The notes under the pieces were generated by a model, which was not told where the DNA came from, searched no databases, and saw only the letters and a program-made list of their open reading frames with translations. A stretch of 64,000 nucleotides of DNA from CAYXDO01 sp964463485 (GTDB lineage: Bacteria > Myxococcota > Kuafuiibacteriia > Kuafuiibacteriales > Kuafuiibacteriaceae). The DNA lies in the NCBI GenBank assembly GCA_964463485.1, contig CAYXDO010000005.1, positions 74,031 to 138,030 of the forward strand, given 5' to 3'. Shown here piece by piece: positions 35,539-43,884 of this stretch (within the stretch, counting starts at the first letter, position 1; each line of letters begins with the position of its first letter). A program made the position numbers and the translations under genes.

Positions 35539-37385
35539 CGATGAGTACGTCGACGCCAGGCCAGACCCATAAGGACGAACAAAGCCGAGAACAGGCCGGA
35601 GCTACTCCGCGTGAGCTCCGTGGCCTCGCACGAGCAGCCGCTCGTCTCCGAGGTCCGCTCGGCCGCGCGTCCGGCGTCCTTGGAGCTCGAGCTCGGACGA
35701 CCAGAATCGTACAGCCCCTGCGCGTCGGGCGAGCCCATTCCGGCGTCGGAGGTCGCGCTCCCGTCCTGCGCCGGTCCCGAATCCGGCACGACCACCGCGT
35801 CCGGCCGCACGCCGGAATCAGTCACGCCAGCGTCGGTCGGCGATGCACCACACGCCACGATCACCGAGGTGTTCCGGGGTGCAGGAGTCGCCGAGACGAA
35901 GTCCAAGCTGTTGTTGTCCGAATCCTGACACCCACCACCGGCCCGCACGGCAGCGTGAGTCGAATCGAGCGCAGGCGCGGCAGCACCTTCGAAGTCATTG
36001 GCCGTCCCATAACCCACCAAGTCCACGATGTCGTCGCGCGGACAAGGCGTCGCCCCACAGCCCAAGGACTCCGTGACCCGGGCCAAGGCCACCTTGCCGT
36101 TGGCCGAGCCCAAGTTGGAGATGCTGTCGAAGTCCCCCACCGCCGGCAGAGGGTCGCCCACCGCGCCGCCCGAAGCCATCTGGACCAAAAAATACTGACC
36201 CGGCTGAATGGTCACGTCTGGGAGCACGGTGAGTGAGTTGCTGACTCCGCCGTCCGGAGGCGGATTCGCAAAATTTCCGGTGGCGCTGCCGTACTGAATC
36301 GAGAGGCCAGTCAGCGAGATGGGACTGGTGGTCGGATTGTAGAGCTCTACGAAGTCGTTGGAGTAGATCGCGCCCGAGTTGCCGCCACCACCGTAAAATT
36401 GGCTAATCACCAACCCCTCACCCAGCGTCGAGACTCCTCCGTCTTCAGACGGCCCTGCGTCGAAGACAGCGGCATCCGGCGCGGTCGCATCCGGCGCGCC
36501 AGCGTCCGGAGCCGTCGCATCCAGCGCGGCAGCGTCGAGAGCCGTCGCATCCGGAGCCGTCGCATCCGGGGCCGTCGCATCCGGGGCCGTCGCATCCGGG
36601 GCCGTCGCATCCGGGGCCGTCGCGTCCGGGGCCGTCGCATCCGGGGCCGTCGCATCCGGCGCGCCAGCGTCCACTTGAGCGCCGCAAGGCGTTGGCGAGG
36701 TCGACGAGTTTCGCGGGAGCGACGCTGGAGTGACTACATCGAAGTCGCTCGAGCTCTCTTGGGTGTCCGTGCACCCGCCGGCCTTCCGCTGAAGTGACTT
36801 GGTCGCGTTCAACACCGCTGTGGCGGCCGATCCCTCGAAGTCACTCGCGGTTCCATAGCCGACCATGTCCACGATGTCGGTGGTGGGGCAGCGCGCCGCT
36901 CCGCAGCCGAGCGACGTCACGACTCGGGCGAGCGCTACCTTGCCACTCGTCTGGGCGAGATCGAGCGTCCCCACCGTGTCGCCCGCCGGAACCGCGGCGC
37001 CATTGGCTCCGCCAGACAACAGCGCCAAATGCGCTCCGCCCGGAGGGACCAGGATGCCAGAGGCAAACAGGAGGATGTTTCCGCTCGACGACCCGAAATT
37101 GCCCGCGGCGCTTCCGTATTGAAGCGACAAACCGTCGAGTGACACGGCCACATTCGATCGATTGAAGAGCTCGATGAAGTCGTTTCGGAACGTCGCGCCG
37201 GTGTTGCCGCCGCCGCCGTAGACCGCGCTGATCACGACGCCGTCACCGGCGAGGCCACGCGCGCTCTCGCCGACCCTTCCGGGATCCGAGCAGCCAGTCA
37301 CGCATGCGATCGCGGCGGTCGATACGCTCCCGACCAGTGTCTTCGAAAGGTGGGTCGATCCAGCTGCGGTCCGTTTGATCTTCAT
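35535..37385 (-). CDS. Surface protein with two lamin-tail domains and MYXO-CTERM-like tail
   Basis: 616 residues. A signal region (TAAIACVTGC) is followed by two lamin-tail domains (about 45-220 and 310-500), each with VYGGGGN or FYGGGGN and NDFIELFN or NDFVELYN. They are separated by a linker of about 70 residues made of DATAP pentapeptide repeats. The C-terminus has SGCSC, a hydrophobic segment (LFSALFVLMGLAW) and a basic RRRTHR tail, as in MYXO-CTERM sorting signals. It is probably anchored to the cell surface through the processed Cys. The duplicated domain suggests binding to an extracellular ligand or nucleic acid. Confidence 0.85.
   Translation of the reverse strand: MKIKRTAAGSTHLSKTLVGSVSTAAIACVTGCSDPGRVGESARGLAGDGVVISAVYGGGGNTGATFRNDFIELFNRSNVAVSLDGLSLQYGSAAGNFGSSSGNILLFASGILVPPGGAHLALLSGGANGAAVPAGDTVGTLDLAQTSGKVALARVVTSLGCGAARCPTTDIVDMVGYGTASDFEGSAATAVLNATKSLQRKAGGCTDTQESSSDFDVVTPASLPRNSSTSPTPCGAQVDAGAPDATAPDATAPDATAPDATAPDATAPDATAPDATAPDATALDAAALDATAPDAGAPDATAPDAAVFDAGPSEDGGVSTLGEGLVISQFYGGGGNSGAIYSNDFVELYNPTTSPISLTGLSIQYGSATGNFANPPPDGGVSNSLTVLPDVTIQPGQYFLVQMASGGAVGDPLPAVGDFDSISNLGSANGKVALARVTESLGCGATPCPRDDIVDLVGYGTANDFEGAAAPALDSTHAAVRAGGGCQDSDNNSLDFVSATPAPRNTSVIVACGASPTDAGVTDSGVRPDAVVVPDSGPAQDGSATSDAGMGSPDAQGLYDSGRPSSSSKDAGRAAERTSETSGCSCEATELTRSSSGLFSALFVLMGLAWRRRTHR
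36480..36665. repeat. 15-bp coding tandem repeat
   Basis: The plus-strand unit gccgtcgcatccggg is repeated about 12 times with small variation at the edges. It encodes the DATAP linker of the lamin-tail protein on the minus strand. Identity is highest in the middle, the usual sign of slippage or unequal exchange. Confidence 0.85.
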
Positions 37386-37528
37386 GAGCTCGCCTCCGTT
37401 CGGTAGTCGCGCGCGGAAGCTACAACAAGAGACCCTCGATCGGGAACCAACCTCCGGGCCCGCGCGGACCCGCGGGTCGGCGATATCCCTGCATCAGAGG
37501 CATGGCGCGGACGACGGGAAGGAGTAGA

Positions 37529-39253
37529 TCAGTAGACCAGCCCGAGCTCCTTCAGCTTGGTACAGCGGCCGTTCCGGATCGAAATCTCCATCTCGACCGG
37601 GTCATCGAAAATCGCGATCGTCGCTGCAGCTGGTTCATAGGGACGCCATCGAGGCGAGAGCTCCGGCGCGCCCACCTGGGCGAACCGAGCCCAGGCTCCT
37701 TGGATTGCTCGATGCACCAAATCATCGGACGCCGTCGGAATGATACCCATCGAGGAGAAGGTGCCGAACACGTAAGGCAGCTCGATGCCGTGGGCCGCGC
37801 CGACCGCGCGTGTGAGCAGCGGCGAGCGCCTGAAGTGATAAGCAAAGGACGGCATCGCCCCACCCGAGGCGGCCTCCGCCGCTGAGAGTCCTGGGCAGAT
37901 GAAAGTGAGATCACCCAAGAACGCGATCCACGCGTCCGAGGGCAGGAAAAACTCACTCGCCGGATACAAATCCATGATCCGATCGAGTGCAGACTCGTCG
38001 TCTCCGGCGAATCGCGAGATTCCGTCGCGAAGCGCGGCTCGCGACACCACGAGCTCCGAAGCCGCGAAGAGAATCCCTTCGTGAGAATTACTGCCGGCGA
38101 TGAACGGTTTGTCGCCCGCGGACGTGCGCAAGCGGCTGATGGGTTGCTCGACGACGAACGCGCCGTCGACGTGCGGACTGTTCGCTCCGAGCGCATCGAT
38201 GTCCCCGAAGAAGATGGACGTCACGCCCACGGCCTCGGCCAAATCCGCGACGGGCATGGCGCGCAGGCACGAGAGCTGAGTCGCCGGATCTCCACAACCG
38301 AGACTCGCGGCGAGCGCCTCGCCAGCGGCGATGCTCGGTCGGGCGCCGAGGAGACCTCGATCGCGCTCCTCACTCAGGGCACAGAACCCGGACTCCATGA
38401 TCGCCTTGTGAAACAGTGCATCGGCCTGAGGCACGCCGAACAGCGTGCACACGGAGATCGCACCGGCAGACTCGCCGAAGATCGTCACGTTTCCGGGATC
38501 ACCACCGAAGCCGGCGATGTTTCGCTGAACCCAGCGTAGCGCCTCCACCTGGTCGCGAATCCCGTAATTCCCGGCGCTGTCCTCTTCGCTCTCGGACGCG
38601 AGAGCCTCGGTCGAAAGAAATCCGAGCGGACCCACCCGATAGTTGAACGAGGCGACGACGACGTCGGCGTTCCGCGCGAGCTCTCGCGCGTCGTAAATCG
38701 GCCAGGCGCTCGAACCGAGCAGAAACCCACCTCCGTAGATGAACACCATCACCGGGCGAGTCACCGCGTCGTCATGAGCCCACACGTTGATACTCAGGCA
38801 GTCTTCACTCTGGGGTCCAGCAAAATCGCCCAGAATCAGCTCCGGGCCGAGCTTGACCTGCGGGCACGCCGGCCCGAAGTCGGTCGTCTCGCGGATATCG
38901 GTCCACGGTTCGACGGGCACGGGGGGGCGAAACCGTCGCGACCCGACCGGCGGCTCCGCAAACGGAATCCCGAGAAACGCCCGAAGATCACCGTCCTGCT
39001 TCCCGCGGACCTTTCCCGTGTCGAGCTGAATCGTGAGTCCGCTCTGGGGGACCACTGACGCGTCCACTGTCGCGTCCACTGTCGCGTCCACTGTCGCGTC
39101 TCTGGCCTCTTCCGTGCCGGAATCCGCGATGACTCCGGCGTCGATCGAAGTCGTAGAGTCCCCGTCCGCGGCGACGCTTCCGTCCAAACCGTCCTGGTTC
39201 GACGAACACGCGCAGAAGCTAGCGACGATCGCCGTGAGGGCTCGGGTACGCAC
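37529..39253 (-). CDS. Secreted carboxylesterase (type B)
   Basis: 574 residues from a GTG start that precedes a lipoprotein-like signal (ALTAIVASFCAC). A linker with TVDA repeats follows, then an alpha/beta-hydrolase carboxylesterase domain: oxyanion GGGFLLGS, nucleophile elbow FGESAG, acid in NSHEG, and His in AAHGIELPYVFG. It hydrolyses ester bonds outside the cell; type B members act on aromatic or aliphatic esters. The longer frame to 39490 runs into the LURP-like gene and has no signal peptide, so it was not used. Confidence 0.85.
   Translation of the reverse strand: MRTRALTAIVASFCACSSNQDGLDGSVAADGDSTTSIDAGVIADSGTEEARDATVDATVDATVDASVVPQSGLTIQLDTGKVRGKQDGDLRAFLGIPFAEPPVGSRRFRPPVPVEPWTDIRETTDFGPACPQVKLGPELILGDFAGPQSEDCLSINVWAHDDAVTRPVMVFIYGGGFLLGSSAWPIYDARELARNADVVVASFNYRVGPLGFLSTEALASESEEDSAGNYGIRDQVEALRWVQRNIAGFGGDPGNVTIFGESAGAISVCTLFGVPQADALFHKAIMESGFCALSEERDRGLLGARPSIAAGEALAASLGCGDPATQLSCLRAMPVADLAEAVGVTSIFFGDIDALGANSPHVDGAFVVEQPISRLRTSAGDKPFIAGSNSHEGILFAASELVVSRAALRDGISRFAGDDESALDRIMDLYPASEFFLPSDAWIAFLGDLTFICPGLSAAEAASGGAMPSFAYHFRRSPLLTRAVGAAHGIELPYVFGTFSSMGIIPTASDDLVHRAIQGAWARFAQVGAPELSPRWRPYEPAAATIAIFDDPVEMEISIRNGRCTKLKELGLVY
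39056..39105. repeat. 12-bp coding tandem repeat
   Basis: The plus-strand unit gtcgcgtccact occurs about four times and encodes the TVDA linker of the carboxylesterase lipoprotein. It is one of several short-period coding repeats in this window. Confidence 0.75.
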
Positions 39254-39314
39254 GCGGCCAGTCCACTTCGAGGTGATGCCCCGGTCAATCCAACTTTCGC
39301 CTGAGGTGACGAGG

Positions 39315-39809
39315 CTACTCGTGCCCCTCGCGATCTCGATGGCAACAGAGATCGATGACGACGGCGCTCGCAAGGATGAGTATGGTGTCCTCTCCCGGCG
39401 CGACCTCGATCCCGTACGAGTCCCGAAAGCTGAACCACGACTTCGAGACCTTCGCCACGGTGCGCCCGCCCCGCCTGAACTCATACTCATGCTCGGTCAG
39501 GCTGCCCTCCGCCTCGAGATCGTCCGGCCCCGGTACGTCGACAGTGAACGAGCACCGGAACAACGTGAACAAGTCCTTCTTCACGACCGCGGCGACCTTG
39601 CCGCCTCGAATGACTTCGTAGGCAGGACCGATGGAGATGAGCTTTTCGCTGATCCGCGCGAGCTCGCGGCCAGAGGGATCGTGGAGAGTCAGCTTGTCCC
39701 CGATCGAGAACACCTTGCCATCGACCGTGACCACCTCGTTTCCGTCTTGGTCGGTGATCGTAAAGTCGTCGCCGATCGAGACCCAGTCTTGTTTCATGCG
39801 GAGCTTCAT
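39315..39809 (-). CDS. LURP-one-related (Tubby-like) protein
   Basis: 164 residues. The strand pattern and motifs (GDDFTITDQDGNEVVTVDG, KLISIGPAYEVIRGGK, DSYGIEVAPGEDTILILASA) match the LURP-one-related family, which shares the Tubby/scramblase C-terminal barrel. Members are thought to bind membrane phosphoinositides or lipids; the bacterial role is unknown. No signal peptide is present, so it is probably cytoplasmic. A second ATG four codons in could be the start. Confidence 0.82.
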   Translation of the reverse strand: MKLRMKQDWVSIGDDFTITDQDGNEVVTVDGKVFSIGDKLTLHDPSGRELARISEKLISIGPAYEVIRGGKVAAVVKKDLFTLFRCSFTVDVPGPDDLEAEGSLTEHEYEFRRGGRTVAKVSKSWFSFRDSYGIEVAPGEDTILILASAVVIDLCCHRDREGHE

Positions 39810-40195
39810 GCGGTGACGATCGCTCAGCGAGGCCCAGGCCGCAAGCGATCTTGCCTCGAGGGTTCGGATTCCCGAGCACCGGTATGCGTACGGGCGTGAG
39901 CGTGAGTATCTGTTTGAATATGAATATGAATATGAATATGAATATGAATATGAGTATGAGTACTTGCTTCGTGAGCTTCCGAACGCTTGCCCTTCGCCCG
40001 CTTTTTCGACAGCTCGAGCTTAATGCCAGCGATCGAGAACCAGATGGAATGCGAAGTCGCGAGCGAACGCACTCCGGCTTTGGGCCGTTCCACACGCTCG
40101 GAGCTCGTCGTCACGCGGTCCGAACCCAGGCGTTCGACCATGACCGCGCCAGGAAGGTCACTCCCAAGGCGTTCGATGATTCGATCGGTCGAAGC
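39810..40195. other. Non-coding region with GAATAT array
   Basis: No gene is supported. The main feature is the AT-rich hexamer array near 39910-39960, unusual in this GC-rich window. The region separates the LURP-like gene start from the VapC stop and should contain the LURP-like promoter. Confidence 0.6.
39911..39960. repeat. GAATAT hexanucleotide array
   Basis: Six or so copies of gaatat, ending with gagtat variants. It lies about 100 bp upstream of the LURP-one-like start on the minus strand, so copy number could influence expression. Base composition contrasts sharply with the surroundings. Confidence 0.8.
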
Positions 40196-40609
40196 TCAAC
40201 CGGACACGAGCGGCACGCGACTCCCGTCCGGGCGGCGCCAAATCGTCGAGAACTCCGAATCGTAGGTCCAGACCTTCGCCTTGGGCAGCAGGTTGCTGAG
40301 GACACAAAGGCAGCCATCCGCGTAGTCGGGCTCGTGATCGGCATAGCGGAGCAGCCAGTCGATGACTTCGGCCTCATGGTCACCTTCTTCGATCGTGTCG
40401 AGGCGAGTGATGTTGCCGTGCGCGAGCCACTCGCGCAGAGCGAGGCGGCTTCGCGACGAATGCAGAAAGAATAGGGCCTCGGTGAGTACGGCCGGTATGA
40501 CGGCCAACGACTGTCGCTCGAGCTTTCGGAGCGTCGCTCGGGCCCGACCAGAAAGCGGTTCGGAGATGTCGAGCAGGGACACTATCACGTTCGTGTCGAG
40601 CAGAATCAT
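40196..40609 (-). CDS. vapC: VapC-type PIN-domain ribonuclease toxin
   Basis: 137 residues. The PIN active-site acids are in place: Asp5 (LLDTNV), Glu in VLTEALFF, Asp in DYADGCLC and Asp in TYDSEF. Such toxins cut tRNA or rRNA. Its start overlaps the stop of the ribbon-helix-helix gene (ATGA at 40606-40609), the standard antitoxin-toxin order. Intact by all visible criteria. Confidence 0.88.
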   Translation of the reverse strand: MILLDTNVIVSLLDISEPLSGRARATLRKLERQSLAVIPAVLTEALFFLHSSRSRLALREWLAHGNITRLDTIEEGDHEAEVIDWLLRYADHEPDYADGCLCVLSNLLPKAKVWTYDSEFSTIWRRPDGSRVPLVSG

Positions 40610-40893
40610 CGGCCGCTCCGAGCACGACGCAGCCGTTTCCGAATCACCTCACGCGCTTGTCGCGCATCGGTGACGTCATGCTCGGGTCGGGGCGAGCCTT
40701 CGGTCATTGGGGATGCGAGCTGCCGATCGATCCGCTCGAGCACCGCCAGCCTACTCTCGCGACCCGACTGCGCACGCACGTAGGCGTCGTGAATGGCGGC
40801 CCGGACGAGCTCCGACACCACCACGCCGCCGGCCCTCAACGCGTCGATTTCGCGGCTTGTCTGTGGGTCGATCCGAATGCTGATCGTGGACAT
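40606..40893 (-). CDS. vapB: Ribbon-helix-helix antitoxin
   Basis: 95 residues from ATG at 40893. The N-terminus (STISIRIDPQTSREIDALRA) is an RHH DNA-binding domain and the C-terminal half is basic and helical, suited to block the PIN active site. An in-frame ATG at 40923 would lengthen it by 10 residues but would put the start inside a perfect palindrome that is better explained as an operator. Confidence 0.85.
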   Translation of the reverse strand: MSTISIRIDPQTSREIDALRAGGVVVSELVRAAIHDAYVRAQSGRESRLAVLERIDRQLASPMTEGSPRPEHDVTDARQAREVIRKRLRRARSGR

Positions 40894-40903
40894 CGGGACC
40901 GAT

Positions 40904-40926
40904 CGTATGGACACGATGTCCATACG
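40904..40926. promoter_or_regulatory. Probable autoregulatory operator of vapBC
   Basis: The sequence cgtatggaca-cga-tgtccatacg is a perfect inverted repeat with 10-bp arms and a 3-bp centre, 11 bp before the antitoxin ATG. RHH antitoxins usually bind such palindromes together with their toxin to repress transcription. Confidence 0.75.
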
Positions 40927-41049
40927 TCAAGATCCTCGACGGCCAGAGCTTCGACGCGACGGGGCCTGCGTGGTCGTCTGCCCGCTCTCCAGCACGGAGG
41001 GAGGTTTCTGCTCGAGTAGGGACGCGTGATACGCGAGCAACCTTGCCAT

Positions 41050-41235
41050 CTACGGCAAGCCCCCCTTCTGGAAGCGGAAGATCGACTCGGGATAGTTTCG
41101 CTTGACGAGAATCAATATCCCCGAAACGAGCCACAATAGGCCGGAGGCGATACTCAGGAAGAACAGAACTCCCCTCGGCTCACTCGCGCAGCCAGTCCCA
41201 AGAATTGATCCCTCGCCACATGCGAAGGACCTCAC
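41050..41235 (-). CDS. Small single-pass membrane protein (tentative)
   Basis: About 61 residues from a GTG. One clear transmembrane segment (LFFLSIASGLLWLVSGILIL) is followed by a basic cytoplasmic-type tail. There is no ATG and no homology I recognise. It lies between the toxin-antitoxin module and a glycosyltransferase. It may not be a real gene. Confidence 0.35.
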   Translation of the reverse strand: MRSFACGEGSILGTGCASEPRGVLFFLSIASGLLWLVSGILILVKRNYPESIFRFQKGGLP

Positions 41236-41292
41236 GGGGTCAGCTTTTACGCTCGGAGCCGACAAGCGTCTGAAAGAGTCCGCGACGCCGAC

Positions 41293-42279
41293 TCAGACTT
41301 CGTGAAGAAAAGCTCCGAGCCTCGCGGCCACCGCCTCGAAAGTCAGCGTTCGAAGCACGAGCTCGCGGCCAGAAGCGCCCATTTGCCTTCGAAGCTCCAC
41401 GCTCCCGCACAATCGCTCGAACGCGTGCATCCACTCGGCAGGGCTCGTCACCAGGAAGCCGGAGCTCTCGGTCACGACCTCCTCGTTCATCCCGACCCTC
41501 GAGGCGATGACCGGAAGGCCTGCGGCCATGTACTTCAGGACCTTGTAGCTGCACTTTCCTTTGTCCCAAGGCGAGTCCTCAGCCAAGGCCATGATTCCGA
41601 GATCGACGCGACTCAGCATCTCGTCCTCGGAGTCTCGGCTCCAGCTCCACCATTCCGTTCTCACCCCAGGCAGGTCGGGAGACTCGTTCGAAATCACCGT
41701 CAGCACGAAAGGGAACCGTCGCTGGGCCTCGCGTAGGACGTCGGCGATCGGCGCCAGAGTCCCGAGATTCTTTCCAAGTCCGATCCAACCCACCCGCAAT
41801 TCGGCGACCGCCCGATGCTCGCGCACGGGAACACGATGGGGGACAGGAGTCGGCAGGACGAGCCGCCTCTTGGTGCTGGGCACGAAGGAGGCCAGGTACT
41901 CATTCCCGGCCACGACGGCCGACGCCAGGTCGATCGCTCGGTCGAATTTCTTCTTTCGAGTCGCGGACTCATACGACCCATCCCTGGCATGATCTCGCAT
42001 CATGATGGCGTCGTCGTAGTCGAACACGATCGACCGACCCAAACGGCGCCAGAGGATCCCGTCCACGAAGGAGGGCAGCTTCTTCTGAATCAAGACCAGA
42101 TCGTGAGACTTCGCGACCTCGAAGAGGGACACTCGCTCGGCCAGCGTCGGAGGGTAGAGTCGGATGCTCACCTCGAAGCCGTGAGCCACTAGGTGAGGCG
42201 CGAGCTCGCGGACACGAATACGAGAGCTCGGCAGGTCGTCCGATTGGTAGACCATCAAGAGCCGAGTCACGCCGGGCAC
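41293..42279 (-). CDS. GT4-family glycosyltransferase
   Basis: 328 residues, a GT-B enzyme. The N-terminal half carries FDYDDAIM; the C-terminal half has the nucleotide-sugar site KCSYKVLKYMAAGLPVIASRVG, with the EX7E-like region around VGMNEEVV. It transfers a sugar to a lipid-linked or surface glycan. The gene stands apart from the other glycosyltransferases at 52-57 kb. An N-terminal SSRIRVRELAPHLVAHG supports the start at 42279. Confidence 0.85.
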   Translation of the reverse strand: MPGVTRLLMVYQSDDLPSSRIRVRELAPHLVAHGFEVSIRLYPPTLAERVSLFEVAKSHDLVLIQKKLPSFVDGILWRRLGRSIVFDYDDAIMMRDHARDGSYESATRKKKFDRAIDLASAVVAGNEYLASFVPSTKRRLVLPTPVPHRVPVREHRAVAELRVGWIGLGKNLGTLAPIADVLREAQRRFPFVLTVISNESPDLPGVRTEWWSWSRDSEDEMLSRVDLGIMALAEDSPWDKGKCSYKVLKYMAAGLPVIASRVGMNEEVVTESSGFLVTSPAEWMHAFERLCGSVELRRQMGASGRELVLRTLTFEAVAARLGAFLHEV

Positions 42280-42437
42280 ACGCCGAGTTTACCGAAATAC
42301 GCAGGCCGCGTCCGCTCACGGTTGCGTGACAGTTTGCCATGCAAAACGGTTGACATCACCGCCGACGACTAGGATCCTCGAACCTGGCTAGTTCGGCTGA
42401 GCCGAAAGGACACACGAGGCCCGGAATCAAGGCCGGC

Positions 42438-42660
42438 GTCCTCAACTTGAGACTCGCGACTTCCAGCGTCGAGCAGCTCGAACGAATTGCGAAGGCGAGG
42501 GGGCACTTCGGTCGCCGAGTTGGCGCGCCTTTGGATCGAGGACGCTCTGGCCGTCGAAGCGCGGAAGATGCTCGCGGAGAGCTTCGCCGAGAAATACGAG
42601 CTCATTCGGGAGCGTGACAACGAGGTGGGACGTCGGCTCGAGCGTGAGCGAAGGGCCTGA
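42438..42660 (+). pseudogene. Frameshifted RHH antitoxin relic (MazE/RelB-like)
   Basis: The frame from 42438 reads VLNLRLATSSVEQLERIAKA and then fails. Shifting one base after the five-G run at 42499-42503 restores TSVAELARLWIEDALAVEAR to a stop at 42660. Together they make a typical RHH antitoxin, so one extra G probably inactivated it. No ATG or GTG lies in front of the first part; the start may also be lost, or be TTG. Confidence 0.6.
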
Positions 42661-42664
42661 TTCG

Positions 42665-42838
42665 ATGCGCCTGCGACCGGGCGACGTCGTCACGCTGAAG
42701 AAACCGATGGGTTTCAGAAAGAACGTCGATGAGTTGTTCGTCGTCGTGCAGGCCGAAGTCTTCAATGCGGCGTTACCGTCGACCGTCTTGATCCCTCTGG
42801 TGCGTCGGCAGGATGGAGACGAGGCCCTTTGCCGTTGA
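42665..42838 (+). pseudogene. Truncated PemK/MazF-like toxin
   Basis: 57 residues. RPGDVVTLKKP and ELFVVVQAEVFNAALPSTVL, with IPLVRR, match the first half of MazF-type endoribonucleases, which are normally about 110 residues. It stops where it meets the end of the convergent Cys-rich lipoprotein gene, so the C-terminal half is gone. It starts 5 bp after the antitoxin relic, as expected for a TA pair. Confidence 0.65.
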
Positions 42839-42840
42839 GC

Positions 42841-43884
42841 TCAGAAACAGGCTCCGGGAAGGCTCTGGCAGCGCCCGGAAGCGCAGGGCCCCTCCGCGCA
42901 GTCGAGGGCTGTCGCGCAGGCGTCTCCTTCGTGAGCGAGCGGCGCGCAGGCGCTCCCAAGACACCGCCCGAGCGCGCAGGGCCGATCGCCCGCGCACGGG
43001 TCACCGTAGCCTCCGCCGGCCACACAGACACCTCCGACACACGTCGAGCCGTAGGCGCAGCGTCGCTCTCGGTCGCAAGCTGCGGCGGCGCCCACGTACG
43101 ACGGGCCCTGGCAGGTGCCGGCGACGCAGCTTGCCCCGAGCACACAGGAGGGCTCGGCGCCGCAGGATTGGCCGGGTTCGGGCCGAGCCACACAGCTCCC
43201 CTCGAGGCACTCGGCGCTCGATCCGCACACGGTGCCAGATCCGCAGGCTTCGCCCAGCGAGGCCTTCGACCGACACTCCCCGCATAGGTCGAGGCCGAGC
43301 ACGCAGCTCGTTCCCGGACCGCATACGAATGACTCGACGTCGAGGCCGCACGGCGATCCGGCGGGAGACTTCCCGAACCACATCGCGTCGCAGGGCCCGT
43401 CGAGGTCGCGGATCTGGGCTTCACACTGGACGGAGCTCAGGTGAGTGCGACATGTCGCGATGCCGGCCGGGGAGAGCTCGAGCAGTCCGGCTCGCTCCAA
43501 GGCTACGTAGCGGGGCTCGTAACGCTCGTTGCACGCCGACAGAAAATAGGTGCGACAAGTCGCCGCGTCCGGGGCCACGACGCGCCCGCACCGCAGATAG
43601 AAGTCGCAGAAAAAACTGACGATGGACTCACAATAGACTTCAGCGTGCGCAGCCTCGCCCGCGTCAGGCGTGATCCCCGCGTCGCTCGTTTGCGCGTCGG
43701 CGGTCGCGTCGAGCCAGCCTGCGTCGGGTTCAGCGTCGCCCGGGTGACTCGCGTCGCGCGACGACGCGGCCTGACACGCCATGAAGAGAACCCAGGCGGG
43801 CACGAAGAGGACCCACGCGAGACCGGCAGGGAGATCATGAGTTCCGCGTGGCGCAGCCGCCGACGGTTCACGGTTGGGAGACAC
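42841..43884 (-). CDS. Cys-rich lipoprotein
   Basis: 347 residues from a GTG directly after the stop of the 1485-residue enzyme gene. A hydrophobic signal (AWVLFVPAWVLFMAC) ends in a lipobox Cys; an Asp/Ala linker follows. The rest holds around 30 Cys in repeated units such as CGSGTVCGSSAECLEGSC and CAYGSTCVGGVC, like dickkopf or EGF modules in myxobacterial surface proteins. Function unknown. Being placed directly behind the lipid enzyme it may share its transcript. Confidence 0.75.
   Translation of the reverse strand: MSPNREPSAAAPRGTHDLPAGLAWVLFVPAWVLFMACQAASSRDASHPGDAEPDAGWLDATADAQTSDAGITPDAGEAAHAEVYCESIVSFFCDFYLRCGRVVAPDAATCRTYFLSACNERYEPRYVALERAGLLELSPAGIATCRTHLSSVQCEAQIRDLDGPCDAMWFGKSPAGSPCGLDVESFVCGPGTSCVLGLDLCGECRSKASLGEACGSGTVCGSSAECLEGSCVARPEPGQSCGAEPSCVLGASCVAGTCQGPSYVGAAAACDRERRCAYGSTCVGGVCVAGGGYGDPCAGDRPCALGRCLGSACAPLAHEGDACATALDCAEGPCASGRCQSLPGACF

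Noticed and set aside
36399..36797. Plus-strand Arg-rich frame opposite the DATAP linker
   Set aside because: It is a shadow of the 15-bp coding repeat. The minus strand has the lamin-tail domains on both sides of the linker.
39851..40474. Plus-strand frame with Asn-Met repeats near 39.9 kb
   Set aside because: It reads through the gaatat array and then antisense through vapC; codon use and composition are not those of a gene.
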